From Escarpia spicata (taxonomy: Eukaryota; Annelida; Polychaeta; Sabellida; Siboglinidae), in assembly GCA_963995525.1 (NCBI GenBank), contig OZ023210.1, positions 23,227,296-23,291,295 on the forward strand: DNA of 64,000 nucleotides. Reading direction: 5' to 3'. Position numbers and translations under genes: made by a program. Shown here piece after piece: positions 39,274-51,417 of the stretch; the first letter of the stretch is position 1, and every line of letters starts with the position of its first letter. Below the pieces are notes generated by a model. The model saw nothing but the letters and a program-made list of their open reading frames with translations. It made no database searches and had not been told where the DNA came from.

Positions 39274-41240
39274 TATAGTTCCGTATAGATGATTTGTGTA
39301 TAAATAGGTAAACGATTCTGTATTCCGTATACGTGATCCTTGCATTTTAGGTATATTGCTCTTTGCTTAATAGTACTCACTCAGCACGTTACGACGTCTT
39401 CCCGATGCCTACGTCGGCATAAATAACAAACGAACACGATAATCACGGCAGGGGAGGTGAAACTGACAAATTGCTCACTTTGCGGAGTATATATGCTTCC
39501 TCGTGTAATGGACAGTTGTAGAAGTAGATCACCAACCAAGCAGCGCTGAGTAATTGAGCTAAAACCTGGTGGACTGCAGGATTACCGACCTAAGCATAGG
39601 CTACTGGTCCACATATTAAATTGTAATATGAGGAGAAAACGAGAGAGGCCCGAGCCGAAAGTTGCTGTTCTCAAAACCACCAGGTAGATAGCAACTACGC
39701 AGACCCTACGCTGCAACCAAAGGGTATTTCGTCTAGGTCATGCCATGCAAATAAACAACGCTAAGCTAAACTGCTGGTTGTTGTGTGCTCAATTACACGT
39801 CGCTCCTACACAGGTAGATGATCTGTTCTGTTACCAGAAATCAACCACGATGGTTATTATTAACAGAACGTTCGCTGAATTGGTTCGTATTTTTATGGGT
39901 AAACGAGAAAGCGCCGAACATTAAATGGTACTGTAGTTAAGTGCCGGCCCCGGCGATATTTCCAATAGAACGTGTATATAAATGTATTGTTTTGTTTCCA
40001 ATACGACGTGTTGATAGAATCATTATCTTGTTTAAAAGTTGAACATTTAGCTGGCCAATGTTCAAATTACGAACACTGGCTTTTTAAACGAAATTTGGCT
40101 GTCAGCCTACCCAAAATATTACATATAGTTAGCATTAAGAACAACATACTAATATATGTTAACAAATGAGGTGCGGGTACCCCTACCTTTAAAGCACTTG
40201 CGACGAAAATGCGGCTGCACACAACAGCGACGGCGCGTCCTTAAAATGCGACTCGATTGAACGCGCATCACTCGTGGCCAGCCATGTTGAAGCATCCACC
40301 GTATCTCAGAAACTGGTGTTATTTAATGTTACCATTATCTCCACCTTCCCGCTGGCTCGTCTACGTGACGTAGTTACGACTTCTTATCACCTCTGCTGCG
40401 GTGTAGATTTGCATTTAAGTAGTTTTGATCAGATGGTGCAGTCACGCACGCAGCCGTGTGTTCGCAAAACAAGCGCACAACGTTTATATCTCTTCGTATG
40501 CCCCACATTTATATAACCTGTGCCGTGTATTATGCATAGATGAAACTTATGTTTTGCATAATGTCAAGCGATCATTTGAAATGTTGCTGTCATTGTTTGT
40601 AGGTGTTGGTCGCGATGCCAGCCACGTAGAATACGATTCAATAACTAGTTGGAATTAACATAAACACTGTTTGATTTAAACAATTCTACGAGCTGCGTTT
40701 GCATGAGCGGTGTTGCTTAAACTTAAGTCGTGAGGGCGTATTTTGCAAGACATTAGAAACTTTCTCCGATCATCGTTTGGTTTAACTTTCTTGGTTTAAA
40801 TTATGTACGAGTGATGACTATAATGACGGTAGTTTGCACACTGCTCTCTTTCTCATTCAAACAATTATGAGTCTGCATTAACGCGTTCCTTCTGCTGGAC
40901 CCTCAAGGGCTCGGCACTTTTATGTAAAGATTGGTTTAGAAGATAGTGTATTCGACTGTTACATCACACCGACTTTTATTCTATAATTAAGATCTTTTTT
41001 TATGAAACATTTTTACACGCAAAACCGCGCGTTTCTACTTAAACTTGCTGGTTTATAACCGTGCGGTTATAAATACGTGTATCCTTCCAGTTGTTGTCAA
41101 GTTCTCACAGCATGGAAGTATCTAATTGTATGTTCGATCGCGGCTTTTCACACGGCGAACATTATGACGCAATTTCAAGGAAGATTATATATTTAAAGGT
41201 CCCTCCTCAGTTCGATTTTTTTCGTCTGGTCAGTTCATAT
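39273..41240. other. Non-coding stretch, nothing recognised
   Basis: No supported gene on either strand. Frames at 39972-40169 and 40274-40658 lack recognisable features. Confidence 0.5.
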
Positions 41241-41279
41241 TGATTTTTCAAAACATAAATCTACCTAGTGTCCACTAAG

Positions 41280-41900
41280 ACATGGTTGCTAATTTTGTGC
41301 AATTTTGTTATATACCAGCTTACATCACCGACCTACTCTATGAACAAAGAGCTACCCGAGTGTTGCGTACAGCTACAAACAATGACTTGTACGTGCTACC
41401 ATCTCGCAGCCGATACGGCGACAGAACTTTCTCGGTATCTGCTCCACGACTGTGGAATTCACTTCCAAACGAGATGAAGACAACCTGTTGCCTTGTGACT
41501 CTCAAAAGACGTTTGAAAACCCATCTTTTCCGGGTTGCTTACGCAACATAGGCGCCACCAGTCAGTTTATTTATTTTGTTATTATTTATTATCTTGTACA
41601 TGTTTTAAAACTAATTTTACGCAATCTTTACTGATTTATTATCACACTATGCCTTTAGTTTTAAATTTTAACGATCATCTTTAGCTGTAACTTTTTTTTA
41701 TAATGTTTGTATATATTGTCATTTATTTTAATTAATTTAATATTATTAATTTTACGTAACTTATTAATGTTCAGCATATATAAATATATATACATATATA
41801 CGTGTATATATATGATTAAGTATTATAAGTGCCTCCGAATGGATTTATCTAGATTTATGGCGCTATATAAGTGTTCTTCTTCTTCTTATTATTATTATTT
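41280..41900 (+). mobile_element. L2-like LINE, 3' end
   Basis: The frame at 41282-41551 ends in EQRATRVLRTATN, then SRYGDRTFSVSAPRLWNSLP and LKRRLKTHLFRVAY. This is the conserved C-terminus of L2/Rex-type LINE polyproteins (pattern GDRxFSVxAPxLWNSLP ... LKTHLF). It is followed by an AT-rich 3' UTR ending in GCGCTATATAAGTG and a CTT/ATT microsatellite tail (about 41875-41900). All upstream RT sequence is missing, so it is a 5'-truncated insertion on the plus strand. The last ~90 codons have no stop, suggesting moderate age. Confidence 0.87.
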
Positions 41901-42079
41901 AAAAAATGGAAAAAAATACGTGGATGTGCGATACAGTTATAGATGTACACATCCCTCACAAACGACGTGATCGACAATTTCAGTGGTTTGTAGCCGAACT
42001 GTCGGCGTGACAATTGGCAAGTTATGTGTTGCAATATCTAAAGTTAAATAAAAAACCATAGTGTATCACAAAAAGGAGA

Positions 42080-42400
42080 GGAAGAGGTGGCCGAAACAAC
42101 ACCCCAGCTACAATAGCGAAGACAACGTTTACCAGATGTCCAGAGAAGACCAGGTGATGATGGTGCGCCTGAGGACTGGACACTGCAGACTCAGGCACCA
42201 CATTGGTAATACATTTTGGAGAAACCGACATATGTCCTTGTGGCACTGGTCCAATGGTAAGTGGAAGACCCTCGCAACACACCAACTAGAGAGGAAGGCA
42301 ACCACCTGGCCTACAGAAACCTCGGTAAAGACACGTTATTTGGCCTTCTGGAAGACTTCATAAAGCAACCGAAGTCCCAGTCTGAGCGTGTGATGAAGAC
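42080..42400 (+). mobile_element. Non-LTR retrotransposon C-terminal fragment (degenerate)
   Basis: The frame contains MSREDQVMMVRLRTGHCRLR and, further on, WHWSNGKWKTL with a later shift of frame. It resembles 'LRTGHxRLxxHL ... C.CG...T.EHLL' segments near the C-terminus of several LINE clades. It lacks the catalytic RT core, and the Cys/His positions are partly lost. The clade is not assigned. Confidence 0.6.
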
Positions 42401-43228
42401 GTTAATTATTTCCACCATTTGAACACTATTTCGTACACACTTAGTCTCAAAATGTATTAACACACTACATATGTTGACATCAAAAAGCCGGATTCGCGAT
42501 GACCAGAACCAGATGAGGAAACAGCTTTAATAAAATAGTCCGGTAACGGTTTCATTGCCTGCATGCGGAGCTACACAACAATACACAACAATGGGATCTC
42601 GGGCAACGTTTGCTTACCCGTGATAAGTCACGCAACACACATTCGTATATGAACGATCTAATCCACAACACAGTGACGCAGCAAACTGACAACCTGTATA
42701 ACACCTGAAGCAATGTTATTGCCATAACGTAGATATCTCACTGTTATCAATCTACACAAAGCAACTGCCATTTTGCGTGACAGCCTTCCTTAGGGCGTGT
42801 ATAGTTAACGTATCTTCATGCGCTAATGCAGTTACTCGGGCTAGGCGTGAAACGAGGGCAACAATTAGTTCTAACTAAGCAATGCCAGTTTGTAATATGC
42901 GCGACCGGACCTCCAGCGTAATAATGGTGTTTAGCGGTGTTTGTTGACGAGACGAGGCGGCCACGACTTGTACGCAGGCTGCAATTAGCTGAGACGGTCA
43001 GACTATTCCTGCTGCGATAGATTCGCTGATGACGTCTGCGAGAGGTCGAGACGGAAGACAAATGCATCAACAATAATTGATGGTGTTAGTTATTGTTTTG
43101 TTTTTATCCCAGCGGCTGTACTAATAGTACAAAATAACAGTAGCAACGTGAATGACGGCCACACTACTGACATTTGCAGAAACTGCCGCAGCAGCACCGA
43201 TGGCATTAGCTGCCACACCGTCACCAAC

Positions 43229-43327
43229 GGCAATACTGGTTGTGGCAGCAGCGGCAGCAGCAGCAGCAGCAGCAGCGGCGGCGGCTGCGGCAGCGGCAAC
43301 AGCAGCTGCTGCCACAACCAGTATGCC
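43229..43327. repeat. (GCA)n tract inside a 20-bp perfect inverted repeat
   Basis: Arms ATACTGGTTGTGGCAGCAGC (43233-43252) and its exact reverse complement (43305-43324) enclose a 52-nt GCA/GCG-rich loop. Three more base pairs form beyond a one-base bulge. The poly-Ala and Ser/Gly frames on either strand come from the triplet repeat. Confidence 0.93.
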
Positions 43328-43824
43328 AGCAGCAGCCACAATACCAGTAATAATATGAGCATTAGCGGCATAAACATCGGCTGCAGCTATAACAAAAGGG
43401 ACAGAAAAATGTGCTTGACGGATGCTTTCGAGATATGAAAATCATTGATCCCTTTGCTGATCATTTTGTCATTGTTTATGCGAGCTGTCCCCGATGTGTC
43501 AACATTGAACGTTTGTCAATGTTTGCAATTGTTATGACGACGTTGAAATGGTGTAAACAGTTCAGCTCGAGTTGGCTGATGTTCGTGCCTCGACAATGTC
43601 TCGAGGACATCAGCAGCCTTGCATCACTGAACGCAAACTCCGTTGGTGACATTTAAAGACGGTGTCGTCGTCAATGCACTTCACAGTTAGTGTTGAGGTT
43701 ATTTCTGGTTATTTTGTTGTTATCGATGCTGCTGTTGTTGTTGGTTGCTTACAGTGTTTGTTGTTGACAATGGCGATGTGCAGTTGTCGATGATAGTGAT
43801 GCAATGGTTTCTGATATTGGACAA

Positions 43825-43935
43825 TCAATCACGCAAACAATCAATCCATCGATCAATCAATAAATAAATCGATCAATCGATCATTCGATCAATCAATCAA
43901 TCAATATATCAGTCAATATATTAGTCAATCAATGA
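43825..43935. repeat. (CAAT)n tetranucleotide repeat
   Basis: Imperfect AATC/GATC tetramers with TATATCAGTC interruptions. No gene is supported between here and 44451. Confidence 0.9.
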
Positions 43936-44451
43936 GAGACAAAGATGTACACTAACATACATTGATTTGTAATATTGATAAACGTTTTTTTTCTTCAAAT
44001 TCAGTGACGTGAAGTGACATCCATTACGAGAAATGCAACCAGTCCATTACTTTTGTTATTTATATTCGCCGAGGTGTGCAATTTCAACCTTTCAAGCCGT
44101 ATATTGATGTTTACGGGATGTAGACCCCGAGCTCTCGTACTCGTGTGCGTGTTCCTGTACACACCCATCAATGACTGTCAGAACATAGCGGAAACACGTC
44201 GATCTCGCGCTTTGCACAATGACCTATCTGGTGAACTTAATCGGCGCAACGTGCAACTGTACAGAGCAGAAACAGTCCTTTAATTTGGCATCTGTATAGT
44301 ACGCTGACGTAGTGGGCAGTGTATTCCTATCTCCTCCCAGGTCCCTAGATTCACTTGCCTCTTCTATTTTTATTCACTATCTTGGACGAACATAATTTGA
44401 TCTACCTACAGTCGGTGCTTTTAAATAAAACCCACAAAGGTAGGTACTTAG

Positions 44452-44789
44452 TGGAGCGCAGCAGCGCAGCGGTATGAGCTTTGCGCTCTCGACTGAGAGA
44501 ACCCGGGTTCGAATCCTGTGCGGCGGTGTCGAACCTTGGGCAAGTTCGTTTACTCTACATTGCTTCAGTTCACTTAGCTGTATGAATGAATACCTGGCTA
44601 AAGACAGTGGTGGATATTTGTGTACAAATAGTATTCACGCATTAATTTAAGCGTGGCTGAATGCCTCCCGGAGAAGTCGAGATGGTGCTCGATTGAACAG
44701 GTCTGCCAGGGAGTAAAGTGTAAAGCGCTTTGAGCTGTCCTGACGACTGGATATCGCGTTATATAAGAACTTACCTTTACTTTTATTTA
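44452..44789 (+). mobile_element. SINE-A copy 3 (best preserved)
   Basis: It has a clear tRNA-derived head: AGCGCAGCAGCGCAGCGGTA (A-box region), CTCTCGACTGAGAGAACCC, and a textbook B box GGGTTCGAATCC at about 44506-44517. The family body follows, including GGTGTCGAACCTTGGGCAAG, CAGTGGTGGATATTTGTGTA, AAGTCGAGATGGTGCTCGAT and GGTCTGCCAGGGAGTAAAGT. The tail reads AAGAACTTACCTTTACTTTT. An intact-looking RNA polymerase III internal promoter makes this the reference copy for the family. Confidence 0.93.
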
Positions 44790-45976
44790 GGAATATTTAT
44801 ATTTTTCAGTGGACGAATTGTGAGGTAATAGTTATCGTATCCATGCAGTGCCGCAATTGGTGGCAGCAGAATTGACTTGTTCAGCGGGAGCAAGTTTACG
44901 ATCAAACACCGCAATAGTGGTAAGAGCTGCTTTTGGAGGGTTGTTTTTATGGGCGGGTGTAAGCTTGTGTGTAACATTTGTCTGTCACTACTAAATGTTA
45001 CGTTTTGTTGTTGTTGCTCTTATCGTGGTCGTTACTGCCGCTATAATTCTGTTACTGCTAATGTCGCGGTTGTTTTCATTGTTACTGCTATTGCTCTTTC
45101 AGTCGCGGCTACCAGTGCTGCCGTGTGATATGTTCGTTGAAACGAATGTTCACATCTTCATTACGTGATTGTAAAGAAGGAGAATGAACAGCTTTTAGCG
45201 AAAGTATTCTTGACCCTTGATGTTTAGGGATGGCAAACTACAACAAACAAACCAGTTACGACCTACATCCTAACCTGAACAATACGGTATTCGTAGTGGA
45301 ACTATCCTTCCGAGAACATCTATTTTCACCATTGCTTAAAGGGAATAAAAACATAATGGCTTGAATTCATGTTATATTACATCCTGCTATCTAATTCCAT
45401 GTCCACCAAGACAACAAAAAATCAAAAAAATCAATGAATTAAAAAATCCACATTTAATGCTGTTCATCCGGACATTTTCGAATATGCATATTTTTGGCGA
45501 GCTTTTCGGGATGCCGAGATGTGACGTCACTTATGACCCACACTTGCATCAGGCCGACCCTTTCCATGCATTCAGAGCATGTTTACAAGTATAGCTTTTA
45601 GGTCGAAACGAGCGTCATAATTAGTTATTGTGCAATATTCCGATGTAATACAAACACTAGTCATCATAGAGGAACAAGCAGTTATCTTACGGTTCCGCAT
45701 GAATCCAATTTTATTCAAAACAATGAATGCGAATGGGCCTACAAGTCGACTAGGACCTAGGTATCGCCGAGCTTGGGCTCGTTTTCAGAATAATTATATC
45801 GAAAGCAACCAACGGGAGATAATCTACACCAATAAACATACATAGCAAACATATATCGTATCCAGCTACAGAAAGTAACGTGTATAATCTCATAATATCA
45901 CTAGAATATCGATGTATGAAGGAGGAGTTGTATAATTTACCATAACAACTTAAATCAGTCTGTGAATTTCTGTTGG
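44790..45976. other. Non-coding stretch, nothing recognised
   Basis: Short frames such as 44877-45128 (Val/Cys-rich) have no identifiable domain. Confidence 0.5.
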
Positions 45977-46062
45977 TCCTGCTAGCTCAGTTAGTAAAGG
46001 CGTTGGTTCCTTAGCATTTATTTTGCAATCGGGTAACGCCGGTTCAATACCCACACCAAACC
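45974..46062 (+). mobile_element. tRNA-like sequence (SINE head or tRNA pseudogene)
   Basis: CTAGCTCAGTTAGTAAAGGC matches an A box and CGGTTCAATACC a B box, spaced about 55 bp apart. The region between cannot form a normal anticodon arm, so it is not a functional tRNA gene. An AT-rich tail follows. It is not related to SINE-A. Confidence 0.6.
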
Positions 46063-47504
46063 ATTGATTTTTGTAACACTTTTTTTGGTTTATTTTTTCA
46101 CGAAGTAATATAAACAAAATAATTTTTATACTATGATGCACTGTTTGTAATTATTTATTCGCCACAAAAATTTTACCTCACCCAACAGCAATGTATCTCA
46201 TGTTTGCCCCCAGTAAAAAAATCCAAGTAATAACTGATACAGCTGAATTAAATCAATGTAAGTTAGAAGAGATATCAAAGCTTCTAACGGCAACCATGGA
46301 TGTCCAGGTTCAGGTTCATCCGGCAGAAGGAGCAAACGCCATACTCATCATTTTACACCAATATATATTATTCAATATGCACTCGAGTTACTGGTGCCAC
46401 AACACGACACTAACAGGCTTGCACAACATCTGCTATACGCGGATATTGGAAGTGACCATCGTCAACACCAGACCTCACAAAACAAGAATGAGGAAAAAAA
46501 ATTATCATCCTGAAAAAGAAGAATACGGAAATGACTCGACCTACCAGCGACGACGGCGTGGACGTAGAACCCGGGTGGAAATAGAAAGACCAAAACAGCG
46601 TGGAGACGACCAATAAAGGACGGAAAGTTGCACAGCTGACACGAGGAACAACAATATGAAGAGACCAGGCATGACGCACGGAACTGGCGAGTTATTGGGC
46701 GGGCCAAATATGCCACCCCTAGCTACGCAGCGGACACGTATACGTACAAATAAGTATGTAAGTAAGTACAACGAATTTTAGCTTCAAATGCTAACTCACC
46801 TGTAAAAGAAGCGGAACAAAACATCAGCATGCGATGCGACTTCGTGAACGCGGCATCGGTCGGAGACTGAGACAAGTCGTCGGCCCATCTATACCCACTC
46901 GCCTGTGTGTACGACCGCTGCGTGTAAGTGCTAATTGTGCAAAGGTATCCAGATGATGGCCTGCGCCCTTTTCTCACGGTTGCCTTGCTGCCTCTGGCCG
47001 CGTCCACGGTTGCACAAGGGTATTCGTTAAATATAGCCACGCACCAATCACCGCGCAGAATGGATGCGTGCGCGAGTCGAAACCGAACCAGGGGATTGAG
47101 ACTACGCGGTACTTTCTAACACACTGGACAAAGCGCCGATATGTCGGCATGTTGTCGTGTAATTAACGACGCGCCAAACTGATTCCAATTGCGCCCAAAT
47201 TAACGCCCGTTAATTACGCCGCGCGAGAGCTACGTGAATAATCTGGTGGACATTTTAATGTCGCAAACAGTCCACGAAAGTTTCCGCCATGCTGTGCGGT
47301 CTTCATTTCGAGATGACAGTCTGACGCCCGTCCCTCTGAAGTCCGTAGCATTCTAGGAAGTTTGTATTCAACGTAAGTTCACTTGAAACCGACGAATGTA
47401 TATCTCCGTATCCAGCTAGTCCACGTGATTCTGGTGTTAGATCAGAGCACTGCGATTGAATAACATTGAACGAGATTTCCATCCAGAGCAGAAACTTGAG
47501 ATAA
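46063..47504. other. Non-coding stretch, nothing recognised
   Basis: A 141-codon plus-strand frame (46191-46616) and overlapping minus-strand frames are mutually exclusive and lack domains. I do not support any of them. Confidence 0.45.
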
Positions 47505-47683
47505 CAAGTGGACTAGGAAACCTTTAGCCTACCGAGAATCCAATATCTGTATCAAAGTTAAACCTGCCCCTTTGAGATAGTTGTCGGTATCGCATCAAAC
47601 CATTATGCTCGCCGCTAACATGTAAAAAATATGCCATTAATGTATAATCATATGTGAGAATTAATACATTGAATTAAGTGATA

Positions 47684-47716
47684 GCTTAGATATATATTAT
47701 TATTATATATCTAAGC
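47684..47716. repeat. Perfect 13-bp hairpin
   Basis: GCTTAGATATATA (47684-47696) and its exact reverse complement (47704-47716) are separated by 7 nt. AT-rich; no polymerase terminator context is evident. Confidence 0.9.
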
Positions 47717-49165
47717 AATTGATACCTGTTTTTTTGAAGAAAAACGTGAATAAAGAAACAACGTTTCGTAGCAGTGTTACATCATTTTTAGTGTAGCTCA
47801 CACGATACGTGAACTGATTACGTTATTGAGTGATCGTTTGTCTGTCGGCCAGCCGCACCACGGGACATCTTGCGATGATATATTTTACCTCACCGAGGCG
47901 CTGCGTCCTTTCTACAGTACTCTGGAGGCTCACTGACGGGTTGTAAAGTTCAAATGAACACGGATGACTGTGTTTCGGATGCTCTGACGTGTCTTTTAAC
48001 CTAATTTAGTGGTCAGCGAGGCGATATAAGAAAAACACCCAAATGCGAAGTGCGAAACTCGTACTTTTGGATTACTGGCGAAAAGTTTGTATAGTAAGGA
48101 AAGGGAGAGGTTTTGGAAAGTGTCATAGGCGTCGTCTTCCGGGTCACCGTTCGATCGTTGACATACACAAAGGAATGAAAACATGTGATCTTAAAAACCG
48201 TTGCTAGTGAAATATAGCGATGCAAGTCAGATGCATTGTTTATGTTAGCTTAAACTATATAATTAAGTTAAGGTAGATTTACTCCACACATACAAATACA
48301 CATACACACAACCATTCAAATCATGTCATCGGTTGGAGGGAACATATTTTGAATTAGGTCATGTGCGAACAATAAAAAACAAAAAACCAGAAAAACCGTA
48401 CGATCAATTATGTCAAGTAAGTAAGTAAACGAATATATAAACTTGTAAGTAAGCAAACAATTAAGTTATAGGCACGGACCACGAACATTCAAGGTACATC
48501 TGACCACCATTATCGCAGTAGTAGATAATATAAGTTTAACTGCGATGGTTTCTACTGACAACTATATCGGCTGATACCACACAGGTCGACTGATAAATAC
48601 GGACACATCCCGTGTGATGCTGCTCTTTGGAGAAATAACCCCAAATGTGCAAGGTCATCAAGGCGCTGCTGGTTTCTGTTACACTGACTTGACATCGCCA
48701 CATCCCTACACATCGCAATCCCGAGTGATCGTCAAAGAGTAAGAACAGAAATATCGGCTTCTAAGAAATTTAAATTGGGAATGTCATACTATTTTTAATC
48801 GACTACGCTAGGTGTGAAGTGATACATCATTGTCTGGTGTCATCTCCTCTCAATAGAGCGACTACGGTGGATCGACACGCCTCTCTTTTATCTAGATGCT
48901 CTTAATAGTTCCTCATACTTCACATTATCAATCCACGTTTTGATGTTGTCTTTGATGTGGCTATGCTTCCAGTTAAAAATTGCAATTTCGTTCAACCCAG
49001 TTACATACTTAACAATTTCAGAAAAAAACACCCGCAGTTTCATTCAAAGCTGTTTACATATGTTGCAGCCAATGCTGTTAAATCCCGTCAAAGTTTGCCG
49101 AATGTCTCCGTTGAGGTGATCAGATGCGTCAACAGTAATAACATATATTAGCACAGTGGTAGAAT
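47717..49165. other. Non-coding stretch, nothing recognised
   Basis: No supported gene. Short frames at 47996-48225 and 48957-49151 have no identifiable domain. Confidence 0.5.
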
Positions 49166-49670
49166 TAGCACCGACAGTTATTGTTGTTGTTATTGTTGTT
49201 GCTGTTATTATTGTTGTTGATGTTGTTGCTCTTGTTGTTGTTGTTGTTGCTGCTGTTGTAGCTGTTGTTGTTGTTGCTGCTGCTGTTATTATTATTATTA
49301 TTGTTATTATTGTTGTTGTTGTCAGTGATGACGGTGATGGCGGTGATGGCAGTGATGGCGATGATGGCGGTGGTGGTGGTGGTGGTGGTGGTGGTGGTAG
49401 TGATGGTGGTGATGGTGATGTGATGGTGGTTGTGGTGGTAGTAATGGTGATGGTGGTGGTGGTGTGGGTGGTGGTGGTTTTGGTGGTGGTGTGGGTGGTG
49501 GTGGTGGTGGGGGTATGTGGTGGTGTTGGTGGTGGTGGTGGTGGTGGTGGTGGTGGTGGTGATTATGATGAACGTTGTGGTGGTCGTTGTAAATGTGGTT
49601 TTGGTGGTTGTTACGACTGTTGTGGTGGTGTTCGTGGTGGATGTGGTTGTTGTGATTGTGGTGGTTCACA
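49166..49670. repeat. (GTT)n then (GGT)n trinucleotide tract
   Basis: About 150 bp of GTT/GCT/ATT triplets, then about 330 bp of GGT-rich triplets with GAT interruptions. Strong G/C strand asymmetry (G on plus). Gly/Val-rich and His-rich frames are artefacts. Confidence 0.94.
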
Positions 49671-50779
49671 GGTGTTGAACGCCTGCTATGACACCGACCG
49701 ATTTCCCACTAATTACGTCAGTTAGTTCGCACCACTATAGGACGACCCGTGAAACGCTCAGCCGCAAGTTTTCGATCAACACGCGCACTTCCACGGTATA
49801 ACCGTCCAACAGTAAACACAAACTTCCCAAGATGTCAATTGTCAACAGAAAACTAAATCTTCTTTTATTGCATTTTATCACATAGAAAATCTGTCGGGAA
49901 ATGGTCCCAACCGAACGGCTGTGACTCCGTAACATCGGCCATACTGCGCCTTTCTCTCCTAATTATCAAGATTGGGTGTAGGTTGTAGTCATTAGCCTAA
50001 AGCCCTAAACGAAAACAGCCGGAAACTAAGCGTGCAGGAGACGTTAAAGGAGGTTGTTGGACAGGGAATTGGACGTAGGATGTGGTCAGCTAGCTAGTGA
50101 AGCACACCGCTGGCGCCTGTAGGGGTCAGCACACTGTTAGTTTTCCCATTGGCGACCATGTTAACGTTTTGTCTGATTATAAGAAAACGTGACCAACAAT
50201 ATTCTTAAACTCCTCACCTGCTGTTATTATCATTGACATGCTGGTCGAGTTTAGTCAAAATCTAATATTTCTAGCTCTCGTAAAATGCATATATGTGTGA
50301 CACCCGTCAATATTTACGTATGTATGCACGCAGTAATCCGGTTAAAGGGTCAACTAGCCAAACTGCTGTCAAATGCCCTTCAGCTTAGTAAAAATACACC
50401 AGCTTACTGTCAACAGCTTCTACAATCACACCTGAAAATCTGATTACTCAAATGCACTTATATGTCAGAGCAGGTGGATTTTGTAAAAAATATCATTTCT
50501 CAAAAATACACTGCACAGGAAGTCTAACAGTGTCATGACCCCTGTAATACAACTGACACGACGCCTACGATGATGGCCGGAAGTCTTTATCTTGTTGGAC
50601 ACGGTCGCCCTGCGCGGAACGAGATGCACATTTAGTGCGTCCACGCGTCGACCCGAGAGGCGTGTAGTTTCTCGTGCCTTGTTTTCATTCTAATGTCCGG
50701 CATACCGTTTTGTGTTATACAGACATGCTAAGGCATGTTAATGCTGACACAGCAATACGACATTGGGTTTTTCCGTTCA

Positions 50780-51417
50780 TTGGGTCATCGCAAAACGCCG
50801 AAGTCGTCATAGATTGTGGTTTTGTCCTAGATATATTATTATTTCAAACTGCATGTCGTTAATGTTTTTAAAACGCCTTATCTGCTGATTATTTTAGACC
50901 ACCGCTGTCCTTCATATGTCACATGGTTTGCGTGTTTGGCTTTTATACTAAAGATTACCACATGTATTATCGCTTGCATCGTTGAACACGCGATCTGCAG
51001 TCGCTTGTTTCCTTTGAAGACATTATATGCTGTGGTATTTGTCTTTGTTAAAACGTCTTAATAAGTGTACGTCTTCCAAATACGTTGTATATCAAGCTTG
51101 CGTCTTTTGAAGACGTCATAACTCGTAGGGTTTACCTACAACGTATTCTTGCAACGTTCTTTCACCTTCTGAAAATGCCACATAAAGTCGGTTTTGTCCT
51201 ACACAGGATCGTTTCAAATCGTGTGCTTGTGTTTTCTATGACGTCACTGCTCGTGAATGTAGTAGGCCAATATTTCTTCTGTGTACGTCGTGCGTTGTAC
51301 ATTTTTATGCTACATGTTGTCCTCTTTACGCGCCTGGTTCTTCTTACGACGTCACTGGTCGTGTATTTAAACGTAACTCCATTTCTCGTGTCTACTGTCT
51401 ATCGAAGATGTCGGTGA
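50780..51417 (+). repeat. Degenerate ~110-130-bp tandem units carrying CRE-like motifs
   Basis: Related modules contain GAAGACGTCATAACTCGTAG (51111), TATGACGTCACTGCTCGTGA (51238) and TACGACGTCACTGGTCGTGT (51346), each about 110-130 bp apart. Weaker relatives lie near 51017 and 50799. A 110-codon frame (51085-51417) runs through them and shows repeating DVITRR / MTSLLVNV / TTSLVVYL segments, but no known domain. I regard it as an old minisatellite, not a gene. Confidence 0.6.

Noticed and set aside
43152..43358. Poly-alanine protein
   Set aside because: Arises from the GCA triplet repeat; both strands and several phases are open.
44506..44517. tRNA gene from the perfect B box
   Set aside because: The sequence continues into the repeated SINE body shared by four other copies.
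45974..46062. Functional tRNA gene
   Set aside because: A and B boxes are present but no acceptable anticodon arm forms; better read as a SINE head or pseudogene.
49156..49725. Glycine/valine-rich 189-codon protein
   Set aside because: Translation of GTT and GGT triplet repeats.
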